NCBI GenBank assembly: GCA_036250195.1
Contig: JAVHZZ010000005.1
Span: 181,829,448-181,893,447, forward strand
Reading direction: 5' to 3'
Length of the DNA: 64,000 nucleotides
Source of the DNA: Mixophyes australis
Lineage: Eukaryota > Chordata > Amphibia > Anura > Limnodynastidae
In this document: positions 48,300 through 63,165 of the stretch, one piece after another
How positions within the stretch are numbered: the first letter of the stretch is position 1
Layout: every line of letters begins with the position of its first letter
Made by a program: the position numbers and the translations under genes
The notes under the pieces: model-generated
Seen by the model: only the letters and a program-made list of their open reading frames with translations
The model's database searches: none
What the model was told of the DNA's origin: nothing

Positions 48300-48475
48300 T
48301 AGCTGCGTTCAGGGATGCACGGAGGATTTTTAAGGGGGGGGGTTTCCCCTCCACCCCAAAAAAAAAAAAAAAAAGCGAGAGAGCTGTCGCGCATCCGCAG
48401 CAACTCCATTTCGGCAGCACTGTACTATACAGCAGCCGCGGCGCTGTCAAAGAAGCGTCCGTGGCATTCACAGTG
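48300..48475. repeat. Repeat fragment related to 25889-26198
   Basis: cagggatgcacggaggatttttaaggggggggtttcccc followed by an A-run and a GC-rich segment. The relationship rests on the shared aggattt...ggggggtttcc block. Confidence 0.4.
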
Positions 48476-49266
48476 AAAAAGTGATTATTTTGAACAGTAA
48501 AACTTTATGTAGTGTTCTAGCCATTTGCCTTTTCACACATGTATCCTGTTGTTGGTACTTGCCATTGCTTCCTTTTTATTGTATCAAAAATAAGTATTCA
48601 ATGTGACATTATCTGCAGTGTGCATAACATACTAAAAAAAGAAATCTTAAAACCTTACTGAAAATGTTTTTGCAGATTCTAAAACAGCTGTTTTACTGAG
48701 AGGGGAAATAAGGGGAGAAAATATTCAACAAAGATGAATGTACAGTTCTCAGTGCTATATCCTTACTCCACTGTGTAGGAAGGAGAGGAGACACCAACCC
48801 TCCATTTCACTGTAGAATTAGAACCCTCAAAACAGACTTTTTTTGCTTCATGAATGGACCATTTGTTAGTGAGTGCACAACTGTTAGATTTAGCCTGCCC
48901 TGCATCCCACACTGCGCCAGAGTAACTGCATCCTAGCCGTATTTTGTCTGCTTTTTTTTTTCTGTCTATCTAATCTGTTCTAATGTATCATAAAATGGAT
49001 CACGTCTTTCACTATATCTGTCTATATATCATCATCTTAAAGCAAGCATCTGTATGACAGGCTCAAAATTAATACTTACCAAAAACTTTTTTCTGCAACT
49101 AAAGCAGTTTTGAATTACTCCAAGAGCCCTTGATCAAAATTTGTAAGTGTTAATGACACCTTACCCAGATTTTAGAAATATATTGAATTATATACTTTAC
49201 AGTTTGGATGTTGTCACTAAGGTATATATTTGTGTATTTTTATGCTTTTAAATAACAGCATAAAGA
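48476..49266. other. Intron-like, nothing recognised
   Basis: AT-rich sequence without nameable features. Confidence 0.5.
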
Positions 49267-49320
49267 GGGATATAAATATGTAATATATACAATATTGTAT
49301 ATATTACATTTTTAAATCCC
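49267..49320. repeat. 54-bp AT-rich perfect-type hairpin
   Basis: gggatataaatatgtaatat...atattacatttttaaatccc folds on itself with few mismatches about a centre near 49294. Probably a short MITE core or cruciform-prone sequence. Confidence 0.7.
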
Positions 49321-49340
49321 TTTTGTGTTCTATACATCTG

Positions 49341-49673
49341 GGGCCTGATTCATTAAGGATCTTAACTTAAGAAACGTCTTATTTCAGTCTCCTGGACAAA
49401 ACCATGTGACAATGCAAGGGGTGCAAATTAGTATTCTGTTTTGCACATAAGTTAAATACTGACTGTTTTATCATGTAGCACATAAACATCAACTTTAAAT
49501 TTCAGTGTACAAATAAGCTATCAAGTATTTGTGTGCTATATGAAAAAACAGTCAGTATTTAACTTATGTGCAAAACAGAATACTAATTTGCACCCCTTGC
49601 AATGTAACATGGTTTTGTCCAGGAGAGTGAAATAAGAAGTTTCTTAAGTTAAGATCCTTAATGAATCAGGCCC
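49341..49673. mobile_element. 333-bp hairpin MITE (GGGCCTGATTCATTAAGG ends)
   Basis: Inverted arms of roughly 150 bp: gggcctgattcattaagg...ccttaatgaatcaggccc, with matching interior words (gtgcaaattagtattctg / cagaatactaatttgcac). Flanks are CTG on both sides (49338-49340 and 49674-49676), a 3-bp duplication. Its termini resemble those of the large element at 14802. Confidence 0.9.
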
Positions 49674-49676
49674 CTG

Positions 49677-52600
49677 AACTGTAATAAAAGACAAATGGTC
49701 CAATGGCCTCATGCCTCAACGTAAAAATGTTACAAAACTGAAAAAGGCAAGACCTATCAAGGTCTTTTACGCCAACATCCTGGGAGCTGTGTACATATTT
49801 TCATTAGATTCTTCTGTTGCTAGGCACTTGTATTTCAGGTCTGCAGGCCATCTCCTTTCATTTGTTGCCTCCTTGCAAATACCTTCGCTGTGGAATGCTG
49901 GCTTTCCAGTGCTACCTTCTAGGGGTGGATGGCTTGGCCGTTAACAAATCGGTCACAAAGAAGTCATGGCACAGTGCCTTGCAGACAAAAGGTGTTAGAC
50001 CCTTTCCGTGCACAAGGTACTAGCAAGATTACAATCTGAATATTTTGATCTTCTAAAGTGCTGACATATTAAGCGGCTGTATACACTTGAGTAAAATAAA
50101 ACCGATGGCATATATGAAATGTTCCGATCATCCTGTGCTAGACTTGCAAGCAGTATCCAGAATCCTTCCACGGGTGCTTGCAACACTGGTGTCACTCTGG
50201 AATTCTGTATGGCAAAATTAACCAAGTACTTGGAAAAGGATTGTTGATCTCTTCATTAGCACGTATGTACTCTGTAGCCAGTTTCTAAAATAAACAAAGT
50301 CCTCAAATCAATTTTTGCATTCGCAGATTGGAAATATCTGCTATAGATTTTTTTGTTTTGTTTAATAGTAATAAATATTTTAAGATTTTTATTTAAAGCA
50401 CTGACAAGTATATATGACGTCTGACACTTATTTTACTACTGGTGATTAACTTGTGTGGCTGCCAGAAGAGTCTTACTGGCTTTTTCCATTTGTCCTACCT
50501 TTGGCTGACTATTAAAAATATAGAATATTTTAATAATGATCTAAATACCAAAGAAACTATGCTACTCCACAACTAAAAGGTCTGAACCAGCACATTATGG
50601 GTATGGTCCTCTATTAATGATGCCTTAAATTGATTTTATACAGACACAATGCGCTTTACTTTGTTTCTCTTCTATTTCCTTTGGTTTTTTGTAGGTTGTT
50701 CTTATATCCTGTCTTCTGGCTCCTTCCCCCTGATAGTCTTGTACACTGAGCTGGATTATAGGTGGGGTAGGTTGTGCACCAGCCCCTGGGCACCCATTCA
50801 TCAGGTACCATAATTGACCCAACTGCCACATGGCACCCATCACTGTCATCATGGTGAGGCTGTGGACTGTGTGTTCTTTACGGCACTCTTACAACATTGA
50901 CTGGACAGCATTAACCACAGGCAGTGGTGAAGTGTTTTGTCCGACCTGCCTGGACTGGATGGGGGACGTTCTCGTCGCACTGAGCGGGCTGCTGAGTGTG
51001 TCCAAGTGAATTAAGTTTTAATGGCAGGGACCATACAAATCTTAATTTGCAGTCCTGATCGCACACCTTTTTATTAAAATGCAGTTATTTTGCATACAGA
51101 AATCTTGATGAGTTTTTTTGAAGTGCATGAGGGAAATAATAAAACTTGTACTGCTTTATCACATTTTATTTTAGTTGGTTTTTTTTCTATTGCGTATTAT
51201 GGTTAGTCCAATGAAGCAATGTCAGGCAGCAATGCCAGCATTGTGCTATTGTTTCGGCCACAGTTACAAAAAATGCAACACAATACAGGAGATGTGTGGC
51301 AGTTTTTAAGATCGGGTAACAAATACTTTGCAGCCTGCGACTGCGCATAATCTAATGTGATCATCGCTCGATCTATTTTATGTATATGGCTGCAAAAAAT
51401 CAGATTGATTATAATTAAGCTGTTTGTGAGCCGATAATGATTGTTTTTTTGGGGGGGTTTTCGCCCAAATTTGGTTAAAATGATCACATTAAAGGGGAGG
51501 TTCAATTCGGCATGAAGTGTCTCTGGAATATCCGCATATTATGGCTGGAATTTCTGCTAATTTTTCCTCATACCCTGTAGAAGTGTGAGGGGAAAACTGA
51601 GCAGAGATTTATACCATAATTGGCGGCAATATGCGCAGCCAGACATCACAGTGATGTTTGCCCGCCACATCACCAGCAATATCATTATTTTGGTATTCAG
51701 CTTTAGTTGAGAAAACTAGGACATTCTGTGTTACCATAATTGTATCAGTCCTTTGCTGTTGAACTGCTCTTTGTAGTATAAGGGTGTAAAAGGAGAGAGG
51801 CTGTTAGTGACATACAGGCCACAACACTGGTGTGACAGCCAGTGAGGCACACAATACGGTCTAACCGGTTTGGCAAGATTTTCAGAATCATCATTTGAAA
51901 ACTGTGCTGCTGGGCATCTGTAAAACTAGATTTTCTTCTTATTTACATCCCCACCATCTCCCATTCCCATAGTGAAAACATTTCAGACACAGGTTTTTCT
52001 AATGATGTTTTTTAGGAGGGGTAAAAAGACAGGGATCTACATAAGAAACAGCAGCTGGCAAAGAAAGGCCCCGCTGTTTAGTTCTTAAGACACAGGACTT
52101 GCACATGTCTATGCCCATCATTCTGCAGCAGAGGGGAAATGGAAAGGCAGTATTCTTAACCCTTGCACTACCAGCCTTATATACAAGACATTGTGGTTCT
52201 CGTATCTGGAGCCCTGGGTGCTATAGGCAAACAAATGATCAAGCAAAGACAAAGTTTCCTACAAATGCAAGAGTTGCATAAACTCCACGTTTACAGTATG
52301 TTTGAGAGGTTTTTTTTTCTGTTAAATTCAGGCATAGAGCATGGAAAGTTTAATACTATGTTACAATCCTAGATTGTACATTATAGGCAATGCTTGATAG
52401 ATGGGCCTTGCATGTTAACATGTAGTCCTTTGAAACATATCCTAAATGTTGTTCTTTACTTTCACATTTTCAAGGCTGGAGTGTTTTTCGTGCAACAGTA
52501 ACTGTAAATCTGCTGCAGCGATGCAGTGACATTGATGGCAGATGTAAGGAAGCTGAGGTGTTAAAATGCTGAAGCCCCTAATAACCTACATATGATAGGC

Positions 52601-55600
52601 ACATGAGGGCTAATGTGTCATTTTGCTATTGTCGTAAACACGCCATATTAGTACATCTGCTGCTGGTCAGAATGTAGTTCTGAAAGTCAACCTATCCTGT
52701 GACCAAAGCATTCCATTGGTTCTCTTCGAGCAGATGAATAGGATGAGCAGTTTGTGTGTGACACACAGCCATCTCCATGCTGTGTGCCACACCTGCCAGA
52801 GCACATGGGCAGCAAGAAATGGATTCAGAAGTCTGCACATATATTTACCCTTCTCTAGCAATGAGACAACCAGTAATGCATCTGAATCCGTTCTTCATCT
52901 GCCATTCTCTGATTACAAACCTCATGTGACTTCCAAATGCTGGAAAAGCACATGATGCTGTTACTGTTTCCTATTTTGTGTTGCACATGAATGATGTTCT
53001 GGCAGTTTTTTTTCCGTGTTGACTGTCTTTCTCCTTTAGTTTCTATGGGTGATTTTTTATGTCACTAAAAATAAGGTAGGTTACAAGCCAACCTAACCAT
53101 TTATCTAAAGTACAAAATAGGTTATGTATGAAATTGGGGCCTAACATTTTTGCTTAGTGTTCTATATGTTTTTGAAAGGTTTATTAAACCTAAAATATTT
53201 TTTTTATATAACACCTGTCTGACTGCAATTAATGTGATCACATTTGATTACGACCATTATATCCGTCTATAACAACTGTAATGCATCCATTTGTACAAAT
53301 GCACCTATGGAGATGGCATCTAAGCCATTTGATATATTCATATTTAACACTTTTAAATGTACATTATATATCAGCGGTTCTTTTCATGGCTTCCTACACT
53401 CCTGGTCCAGCCAAGCAATTGAGGAAACTTGAGGATAGGCAAAAGAGCTGAAATGAAAAGAAGGACTCTGAGAGACAGCTGATGCTAGTGGACAGAGTGC
53501 TCCAGCTGTAAGCCATTACTTGCAGAATGGTGCTCTCAGGCAGACAAATGGAATCCTTGTTTTAGGACCCTGTACTCTGAAAAGCACTGCAGTCATCATC
53601 CAGACTGTGCATTCTTTGTACTATGCACATACATGAATAGACCATCACGGGCTGTGTGACATGGGACCAACAACTGCATGGTTACTCTGTGTAGAACAGC
53701 TTGGGGTTTTCTGTTTTTTTACGTTTTCCTTTATCCTGTGGGATGGTGTGAGGTACATCGTTTTTAAGGAATAACATTTCCCATGTATCCCTGTATATAT
53801 TACATGTTTAGGACACCAGAATTTAGGATGTGCAATATGACTCAAAAATTCTGTTACTATGGTAATAATGACTGATTTGATAGCCTTACAGTCAGGCAAT
53901 ATTACATAAAGATATCTAATGGATGTCATGTTTTTTTTATGGTCTCAACATATTTAACTATACAGGTTTCATTTGTACTTTATATGCAATTCAACCTAAT
54001 CTTCTTTCCTCCCACTGTTTAGTGCTGATCACACACTGTAAATTGCATTTGATATTGGGTAATTAGCCCAATATAAAGAGGTGTTTGGCTTGAAAAATGT
54101 TATGTTTCCCAATAATAAACTGTCTGTGGTCATTTTCTGACTGTATTAGCAGTCCACAGTAATGGACCAAAGGGCTGAAAACCTGGCTCTCGTCCAATTT
54201 GGCCACTCATGTGTGGCTGGCCTCTCAACCTTGTATCCTACTGGATAGATGTAATCTTGCAGCTTGAGTTTGCAGTTGCATTGGTAGATACTTGCACATG
54301 ATATTGATCTCCCAAATGTATTTGCATAGCATGCCAAAAACTGTCCTTGTTTTCATCAGAACACAGCTAATTCCTAATGCTGCCACATTTTGTTTTCTCC
54401 CACCCCACTCTCCTGGCTGCGTGCGCAGTTCTGCCCAAACCGCTGCCATGCATGCAGCCGTGGAGGGTAGTCACCTACGTGGGCCACTTTCCTTGCCTAT
54501 AATTAGGTTCAAATGCATCTGGATTATAGGTGGTAAAAAGTGCCTCCAAATAATCCCCGCCATCGGTCCTCCCTCTGTGTATAAAATACTTCACACAAAG
54601 CTCTATCATAATCTTTTTCCCTTTTTTTTTTTTTTTTGTTTTGATATGACAATTTGTGTTACCCCCAAATCGCCTGTTATACTGTGACCTCTACACAATG
54701 CTTCCAGTCTAATAACTGTGTGTGTGTGTGTGTGTTTTATATATTCTTTAAATATATTATTAAATATATAAACACACACACTTTAAATATATATATTTAA
54801 AGTGGTCACCTTTTACACGTTAAGCACCTGCTTGTTTATTATCAGCCATCATGTCTCTCTTCGTTTACCTTCTTTAAAGAGTTTGTTCCTTTTTCCATCT
54901 TTTTTTATTACAGCTTTTCACCAGGTTTTTACTGATCGGTAAGGTAGAAATGTGTCTGTACATGACAAAGATGCTTCATCAACAAGGGAATTGTCTACAT
55001 TCCATACTCTTCGCTATACTTGATAAGCATCTTTGTTGTCTTAACCCTGAATTATCCACAAAGTCCATATAGCGCCTAAGATTTGTTTTATTGCAAAATG
55101 TGTTTGTTTATAGTTTCGTCAAATAATATATTTATTTTTTACCATCGTGGGCAGTTGCGTGAATATATTCTAGGTTTCTTTTGTCCTTTTCATTTTTCAC
55201 TGTATTAATTGTTTTGTATGTCGTTATTTGAGGCACATAGACATCAAAATGGTCTGACAATATGTGCTGAGCAACATTGGTAATTTTGGTTATATAATCA
55301 AGACCATTTATTTAGTATTGAACCCTTTCCCCTTCACATATATAAAAGAAAATCCTTATTTTTATGTTGTGGCACAGTCTGAAAAAAATACTGAACACTT
55401 CTAGTGTCTTAGGAGAGCCTAAAGTAAGGCTTATCTTTAGTAATGTGGCCCAGGAGACTTACAAGGGAGGGATCAGATTGTCAGAAGAGTGAGGGCCCGG
55501 TGGCAGATTCTAAGCAGCTGCAATAACTTCTTTACTCTACTTTTCTGTGTACAAACAGCATGCATCTCTTATGGGGGAGGGAAGGATGCAGACAGTTCAT

Positions 55601-56217
55601 CAGTTCTAGGTGTTAAATGGTACAGTTCCATTCACTGCTGTGCTGCCCAGGAAGCTGTTGTCTTGGTGCTTCCTGATGCTGCAAGATTTGTTTATGCGAG
55701 TATAGTATTACATTTGGATCCATTGTTACTTCCCCTACACAGTACAATGTTGAACTATATTGTTCGCTTAACTTTTACCCCACTTTAAGCATTTTTAGAT
55801 GTGATTATTAAAAAGTGTTGTTCTACATGTGTAACATTTTATGACATCATTGCACAGCATTGAAGCCTTTTATAAATGTTCCATCTCTTGTCTGGCAACT
55901 TGCAGAGAATTAAGATATTGTCCATGATATGAAAATAATTACTTTTAGCATTTTCGTCATGAGGATAACTTGCACTTTTTCCAGTTTCTGGATCCTTGTG
56001 CTTCGGAAAAAAAAATTGCTTTTGGAACATGGGGCTGTTCACAGAAATGATGGTTCCTGTGCGGTTCGTGAAGGACGAGTTGCTGTAAATTTTAAATGTG
56101 TATATTTGTAACTCGAACGACATAGTTATGATCTATTCCTAACTTGTAGGGATAATCCCAGGTTTTGAGACTATATCACTGGAAATGCCCCAAATTTTCA
56201 ACATTAGCCATCCGTCC
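49677..56217. other. Intron-like, nothing recognised
   Basis: 6.5 kb without a confident exon or mobile element. A (TG)n run and AT-rich palindromic words (tttaaatatatatatttaaa) occur at 54718-54800. Confidence 0.45.
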
Positions 56218-56225
56218 ATTACAAG

Positions 56226-57168
56226 TAGAGATGCTCAGGCTCGGTTCCCTGAGAACCGAACACACACAAACCTGAGATCCGAGTGCCGAGCCGCCTCTGT
56301 ACTTGCGTGGCCCTCAGAATTGAAAACGAGGCAAAACGTCATTGTTACGTCGTCGGATCTCGTGAGCTTTGATTTCTATAAGTAACGCCCTTCACAGCGA
56401 TTCACGCCATTTCACAGAAGGACACGGAATGGATAGCACGGTTCTTGGCACTCTCTAGTGCAGTTGGGCAGCGTCATAGGTAGAAAAGAATGAGGAGGGC
56501 TAGCAGTGTTCTTCAAAGTCTCCAGTGACATTCAGGAGAGCTTCATTGCTCCATTGCTAATTGTCATTGCTGAAATACAAATATAGGTCTGGCAGTCTTA
56601 GTCTTCTAAATCTGCAGTCACATTGTACTGTGTTATATAGGTAACATACAAAGAGGAGAGCTCTATTGCTCCATTGCTAATTGTCATTGCTGAAATACAA
56701 ATAATAGGTCTAGCAGGCTTGGGGATAGATTTACTAAACTGCGGGTTTGAAAAAGTAGAGATGTTGCCTATAGCAACCAATCAGATTCTAGTTGTCTTTT
56801 ATTTAGTACATTCTACAAAGTGACAGCTAGAATCTGATTGGTTGCTATAGGCAACATCTCTACTTTTTCAAACCCACAGTTTAGTAAATCTACCCCTTGG
56901 TCGTCTAAATTTGCAGTCTTTGTTTGAAAGTGTATAAAAATAATATTGTGATCTGTGAGGTGGTCAAAATTGACTGTAAATGACTTGAAATTAGTGTTGT
57001 AGAGGTTAATAATGTAAGGGGGGGGGGGGGGGGATTAGTGATTTTATAAAACAAAATAGGGACTTTAGAAAAAAAAAACATGCAAGGGTGGTTTTGCAAA
57101 AACCAAAACACCAGGTTAATCCAGATCCAAACCCAAAACCAGAACACGGGGGTCAGTGAACATCTCTA
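56226..57168. mobile_element. 943-bp hAT-type element with nested MITE
   Basis: Ends TAGAGATGCTC...GAACATCTCTA with a perfect 8-bp duplication attacaag (56218-56225 and 57169-57176). The interior has a tandem duplication starting gagagct..attgctccattgctaat (about 56534 and 56657). The second unit is split by the hairpin MITE at 56722-56896. No transposase frame. Confidence 0.9.
56722..56896. mobile_element. 175-bp hairpin MITE, nested in the hAT element
   Basis: Same length and sequence plan as 22706-22880, flanked by TTG (56719-56721 and 56897-56899). The uninterrupted tandem unit of the host element (ctggcagtcttagtcttctaaatctgcagtc, from about 56589) matches the joined flanks, confirming the insertion point. 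Confidence 0.92.
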
Positions 57169-57478
57169 ATTACAAGTGGTCTCTTTTTTTCAATAATACA
57201 TCAAATGGTTTTCCTGTCTTTAGGTAAGTAGTAGTACTTTGTGTCAGTCAGCTACTGTGAACCATGGGATGTAGCAATCTCCCCTCTAAATACTGGATCA
57301 GAATTATTTGCTATTCATTGTGGTCTTGTACTGGAAGGGAAGGAGATTGGTGCAATCTGCCTGCAAGACTGTGTCATGAACAATATTTGTGTTCTATTAA
57401 CATGTTAGTAGTACTGGACTTTTGCTGTGTATAGCCTAATTCCTTAACTAACTAGATTCAGAAATCCAAAAAGATTAA

Positions 57479-57642
57479 GGGTAATATTTACTAATATGTG
57501 GAGATGTTGCCTATAGCAACCAATCAGATTCTAGCTGTCACTTTGTAGAATGTACTAAATAAATTATAACTCAAATCTGATTGGTTGCTGTAGGCAATAT
57601 CTCCACTTTTTTTCAAACCCGCAGTTTAAAAAGTATGTCCCC
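57479..57642. mobile_element. Hairpin MITE, third copy, decayed
   Basis: gttgcctatagcaaccaatcagattctagctgtc...aaatctgattggttgctgtaggcaat with a shortened left end. Same family as 22706 and 56722. Confidence 0.85.
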
Positions 57643-59484
<1,842 letters not shown>

Positions 59485-59500
59485 TGTATATATAAATATA

Positions 59501-59837
59501 CCACCGCAGCACAGTGGTGTAGTGGTTAGTACTTCTGCCTTACAGCACTGGGTTCATGAGCTCAATTCCTTATCTGTGAGGAGTTTGTATGTTCTCCCCA
59601 TGTTTGCATGGGTTTCCTCCGGGTGCTCCGGTTTCCTCCCACACTACAAAAACATACTGGTAGGTTAATTGGCTGCTAACAAAATTGACCCTAGTCTGTC
59701 TATCTGTGTGTGTGTGTGTGTGTGTGTATTAGGTAATTTAGACTGTAAGCCCCAATGGGGCAGGGACTGATGTGAATGAGTTCTCTATACAGTGCTGCGG
59801 AATTAGTGGCGCTATATAAATAAATGGTGATGATGAG

Positions 59838-59840
<3 letters not shown>
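59501..59840 (+). mobile_element. Full-length tRNA-derived SINE
   Basis: The tRNA-like head has an A-box-like gtggtgtagtggttagtac and a B-box-like gagctcaattcc. The core is gtttgtatgttctccccatg, then gggtttcctccgggtgctcc and ggtttcctcccacac, followed by (TG)n, tagactgtaagccccaatgg, and an L2-like tail gctgcggaattagtggcgctatataaataaatggtgatgatga. RNA polymerase III transcription and mobilisation by an L2-type LINE would be expected. It sits between two AT microsatellites. Confidence 0.88.

Positions 59841-59894
<54 letters not shown>
59841..59894. repeat. (AT)n microsatellite
   Basis: About 27 units right of the SINE. Confidence 0.95.
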
Positions 59895-59900
<6 letters not shown>

Positions 59901-60594
59901 TAGTATTTGTGTTACTGTGGGGTTTTTTCATATTAAAAAAAAAAAGAAGATTCACTTCTGTACTAAACAGATGAACTTAAACTACAAGTGCATGCAAAAT
60001 GTTTTTCTTTTGTAATATTGTGTACTTGTACGTTCATTTGATCGGACAGCTTGTTTTTCAGAACAAGCCAAATATCTGTCTTATTAACCAAAAAAGAAGC
60101 CAACTTGATTAAGGACACAATATTATTACATCTTCGGTAATACATTGATATAATTTATCATATCAATTTAATGGTAAATCTTCTGGTCATTATTTTTTTT
60201 TTAATTATTCTTGCATAGCAATACTATGACAGTAATTTCAAGGTGTGTATTTTTTACATGAGCTGTCAAGACCATACAGGTTTCCTCACATTACATTTTG
60301 CCCTGGAGCTCAGTTATTAAGGGAGCGTGACATCTTGTTTTACACATCTGGAGTACAGGCTTCTATTTTGCATTACACCCTCCTACTCTAGTGTAAAATG
60401 AAGGCTCAGTCCCCTAGGACCCTAAATGTTATCTTAATCTCCCCAATGGTGCCTGCTGAAGACTGCTGGATGATGATTTAATCCTGTATGACTGCTGCAA
60501 TGGGTAACATTCAAATCTATGTTAGTTATGGCGTGTAAATTGCACCTGATTTAAGTTTAGCGGCAGTTTACCATTATATCTTCCCTCTTGCACC
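59895..60594. other. Intron-like, nothing recognised
   Basis: AT-rich spacer before the second 421-bp MITE. Confidence 0.5.
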
Positions 60595-60597
60595 TTA

Positions 60598-61018
60598 AGC
60601 TGGGTACACACTACAGAAATTTCGACCAACTTTTTATGCAGAGCGATTTTACATGCGATCGATGTTCCGATCGCTCGGTCCATGGACTGCATACACACTA
60701 GCCTTGTTTAGGACGATAAAGGGAAGAGCGGACGTCCCTTTAGCGACTTTTTACAGCCATGTTGTCGTGAGCAATGACTGTAATTTCGTACTCACTGTTG
60801 TGGATCGGTCGGAAGTTTATACACACTACACAGCGGAAACGAGATTGGACCGAAAATATTAAACAGTACAACCAACCAAATGAGGTGATAATCGTCCATT
60901 TGGGCAGACTTTCGACCATCGTGTCACTGCACACACTGACCCGACTTTTGAACGAGCGGTCGTATGTCGGCTGTTTGAGCCGATTATTGGATGAAAACAG
61001 TGTAGTGTTTACCTAGCT
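60598..61018. mobile_element. 421-bp MITE with TTA duplication, second copy
   Basis: Same length as 33491-33911 with about twenty substitutions by eye and no indel noticed. Flanked by TTA (60595-60597 and 61019-61021). Same orientation as the first copy. Confidence 0.88.
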
Positions 61019-61021
61019 TTA

Positions 61022-62154
61022 CACATCAAGTTACAAACTTTCCATTACACATCATTCACCTTTTACTGCATTGATGGGTATCAGACGCTGATAATTCAGC
61101 AGATGAAAGAAGTACCCTGGTGGTGACATTTCCTGTGTATTTTAACACAAACACAACACTTCTTTTCCAATCATTCTCCTCCTGTAAACCTGTTCCTTCA
61201 CTGAAAGCCAGTTGTCCGCCTTCATACATGAGAAGATGATTAGAAAGACAAGTTCTGGCTTTGGTTCCCCAGGTACATGATATATGCATTTAATTCATTG
61301 CTTTTAGTAGATAGCCTGGGAACAAACTGCAGAGGTTTTTCATACACCATCTAATGTATCTTCCTCATTTTATTTCGGTGAACTTTGGTTAGGAATGTGC
61401 TCTAGCATCCTCGGGCACTCACATGACAAACCAGAAGTACTGCATTAATCTGTCTCTGTCACAATACTGGTGCTTAAAAAAAAAACACTCATTTGCAAAT
61501 ACATCCTCATTCAGGATTGTACAATCACACATGAACAAATGCAACATGTCATTAGAAGAGCCTTTAGTTCATCAATTTTTATTACAGAAGAGTTACTCAT
61601 TCATACACTCGTACTGACATTGATTTCAGTATTTCTTAAGCTGTAGGCCCAATCATTTTTGCAAGTGAATAAAAAAAAATATACACGAGCCCTGTAAAAA
61701 TATGAATGGCCTGGAAAACAAGGGTAATTGACCACAATGGTTAAACCTAGGTGAATTATATTTTGCATAAATGTCAGTGTCTAAAGCAAACTGCCATCAA
61801 ACAGGACCCAGAATGCTTTTTCTCTTGTTTGTTTTTTTGTTTGTTTGTTTTGTTTTTTTGTTTCTTTTTGTTTGTTTTTTTTATATATATATTTAACAGC
61901 ATTTTGAATAACAAAATAATTTAGGAATTCTATAACGTCAATGTATAATGGCTCAGTACTACCAAAATCACCAACTCAACATAAATGTTTATTGGTTAAA
62001 TTGAAATGTACTAAATGTAGACCTCAGTGATTTGTGTTGATGAGCAGTAAGAACCATAATGACATCATAATAAACATGAAAGTCATCATTCTGTTACATG
62101 TGCTGCTTTGTCACAGGATGTACAAACTAAGCTTAATTTGTGTCTTGTCCCCAG
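61022..62154. other. Intron-like; ends in a splice-acceptor-like tract
   Basis: T-rich low-complexity tracts at 61818-61880. The last 25 bases (tttgtgtcttgtccccagcag) form a plausible acceptor. Confidence 0.4.
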
Positions 62155-62278
62155 CAGGCTGCAGTATATTGGTGCCCAGCTGGAGGAGGACTTAAAGGGA
62201 TGCTGCCAGCTAGCTTTTCGACGGGGCCCTGCCAGTTCCAGTCTTTCCAGCAGCCAGGGAGCAGCCTGGTTGTTGAAG
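62155..62278 (+). CDS. Candidate internal coding exon
   Basis: Preceded by tgtcttgtccccagcag, a tandem CAGCAG (NAGNAG) acceptor, and followed by AAG|gtcggt. The frame entering with phase 2, the phase left by the ATG at 28746, stays open for 41 codons: RLQYIGAQLEEDLKG, then CCQLAFRRGPASSSLSSS and a QGAAWLLK end. It leaves in phase 0. The start is helix-prone and acidic; the end is serine-rich. Using either AG keeps the frame. I recognise no family. The opposite strand is also open over this span, so coding is unproven. Confidence 0.35.
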
Positions 62279-63031
62279 GTCGGTTGAAAATACTTCCAGT
62301 GGAACTTCCTTGATCCAATATGTCATCTTCTCCTTTTTATATACTTTTCTCATTCAAAAGCATCAACATCCAACAGTCTCACATTCTGTAACCTGTCGGT
62401 TGAAAAATAATTTTCTAATTAATAGATGAACTGGTTAGGGCAACTCTGCATACTTAGAAAATGTAATTTCTTCATGATCATCATTATCATTTATATATCA
62501 TATATCTGTTGTGATGCTCTCTGAAGTGGGAGTGCCCCTTTACAGCAATCAGAATAATTTGCCACATTGACTTATAATAAAATTCCTGATTTGTATTACT
62601 TATACTGCCTTTTAAATCATTGTAATCTCACATATGGCTCTTTAGCATCTATCTGCTTTTTTTTTTTTTTTTTGCACTTTTCACATGTTTATAAACTTGT
62701 GAAATACCCTTTAAAATAGGTCAAATAACTGTCATTGGTACCATTCTAACCATTGTGTTATACAATTTTTTTAATAGCACATTTAAGATTTTAGGAGAAG
62801 GCACAACCATAATTCTCAGAGGTTACCAGTACGATAGATTATATTGGCAAAGACATAACACAGAAAAATCTGCCTTTAAAGTGCTTGCTAACTTTCATGG
62901 TTTTTTACCTATTTTCCCAGTGCATATGTGTGAATGTGCCCTTAGCATTATATCAGTATTGTCATAGAGAGTGTTAGAATAAGAATTGTAATATTGAACT
63001 ACTGTGCTATTTCTCTCTTCTCTTTCCGCAG

Positions 63032-63165
63032 CCTAGATTTAACTATGAAAGAGATATTTGATGACTTAATGTTACCATGTCAGTTGTCATTTATACTATA
63101 CATGTGCAGATGTGTTATCTATGTTATACACATGGAAGTAATGAATAAAAAAACAAAATAAATGG
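63032..63165 (+). other. Candidate terminal exon
   Basis: A strong acceptor, ctatttctctcttctctttccgcag, ends at 63031. Entered in phase 0 the frame reads PRFNYERDI and stops at 63059-63061. A different phase would give a longer frame (LDLTMKEIFDDLMLPCQ..) to about 63160, but the upstream exon does not deliver that phase unless another donor is used. AATAAA hexamers follow at 63144 and 63157. Could also be a cryptic or decoy exon. Confidence 0.3.
63144..63162 (+). promoter_or_regulatory. Two AATAAA polyadenylation hexamers
   Basis: AATAAA at 63144-63149 and 63157-63162, followed by a GT-rich stretch (aagtttgtggtcaactg) of the kind expected downstream of a cleavage site. In AT-rich DNA such hexamers also arise by chance. 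Confidence 0.3.

Noticed and set aside
48019..48471. 150-codon minus-strand frame
   Set aside because: Runs through an L2 tail and a repeat fragment including a poly(A) tract. Not a gene.
54292..54687. 131-codon plus-strand frame
   Set aside because: Ends in a poly-Phe stretch encoded by a T run. No supporting signals.
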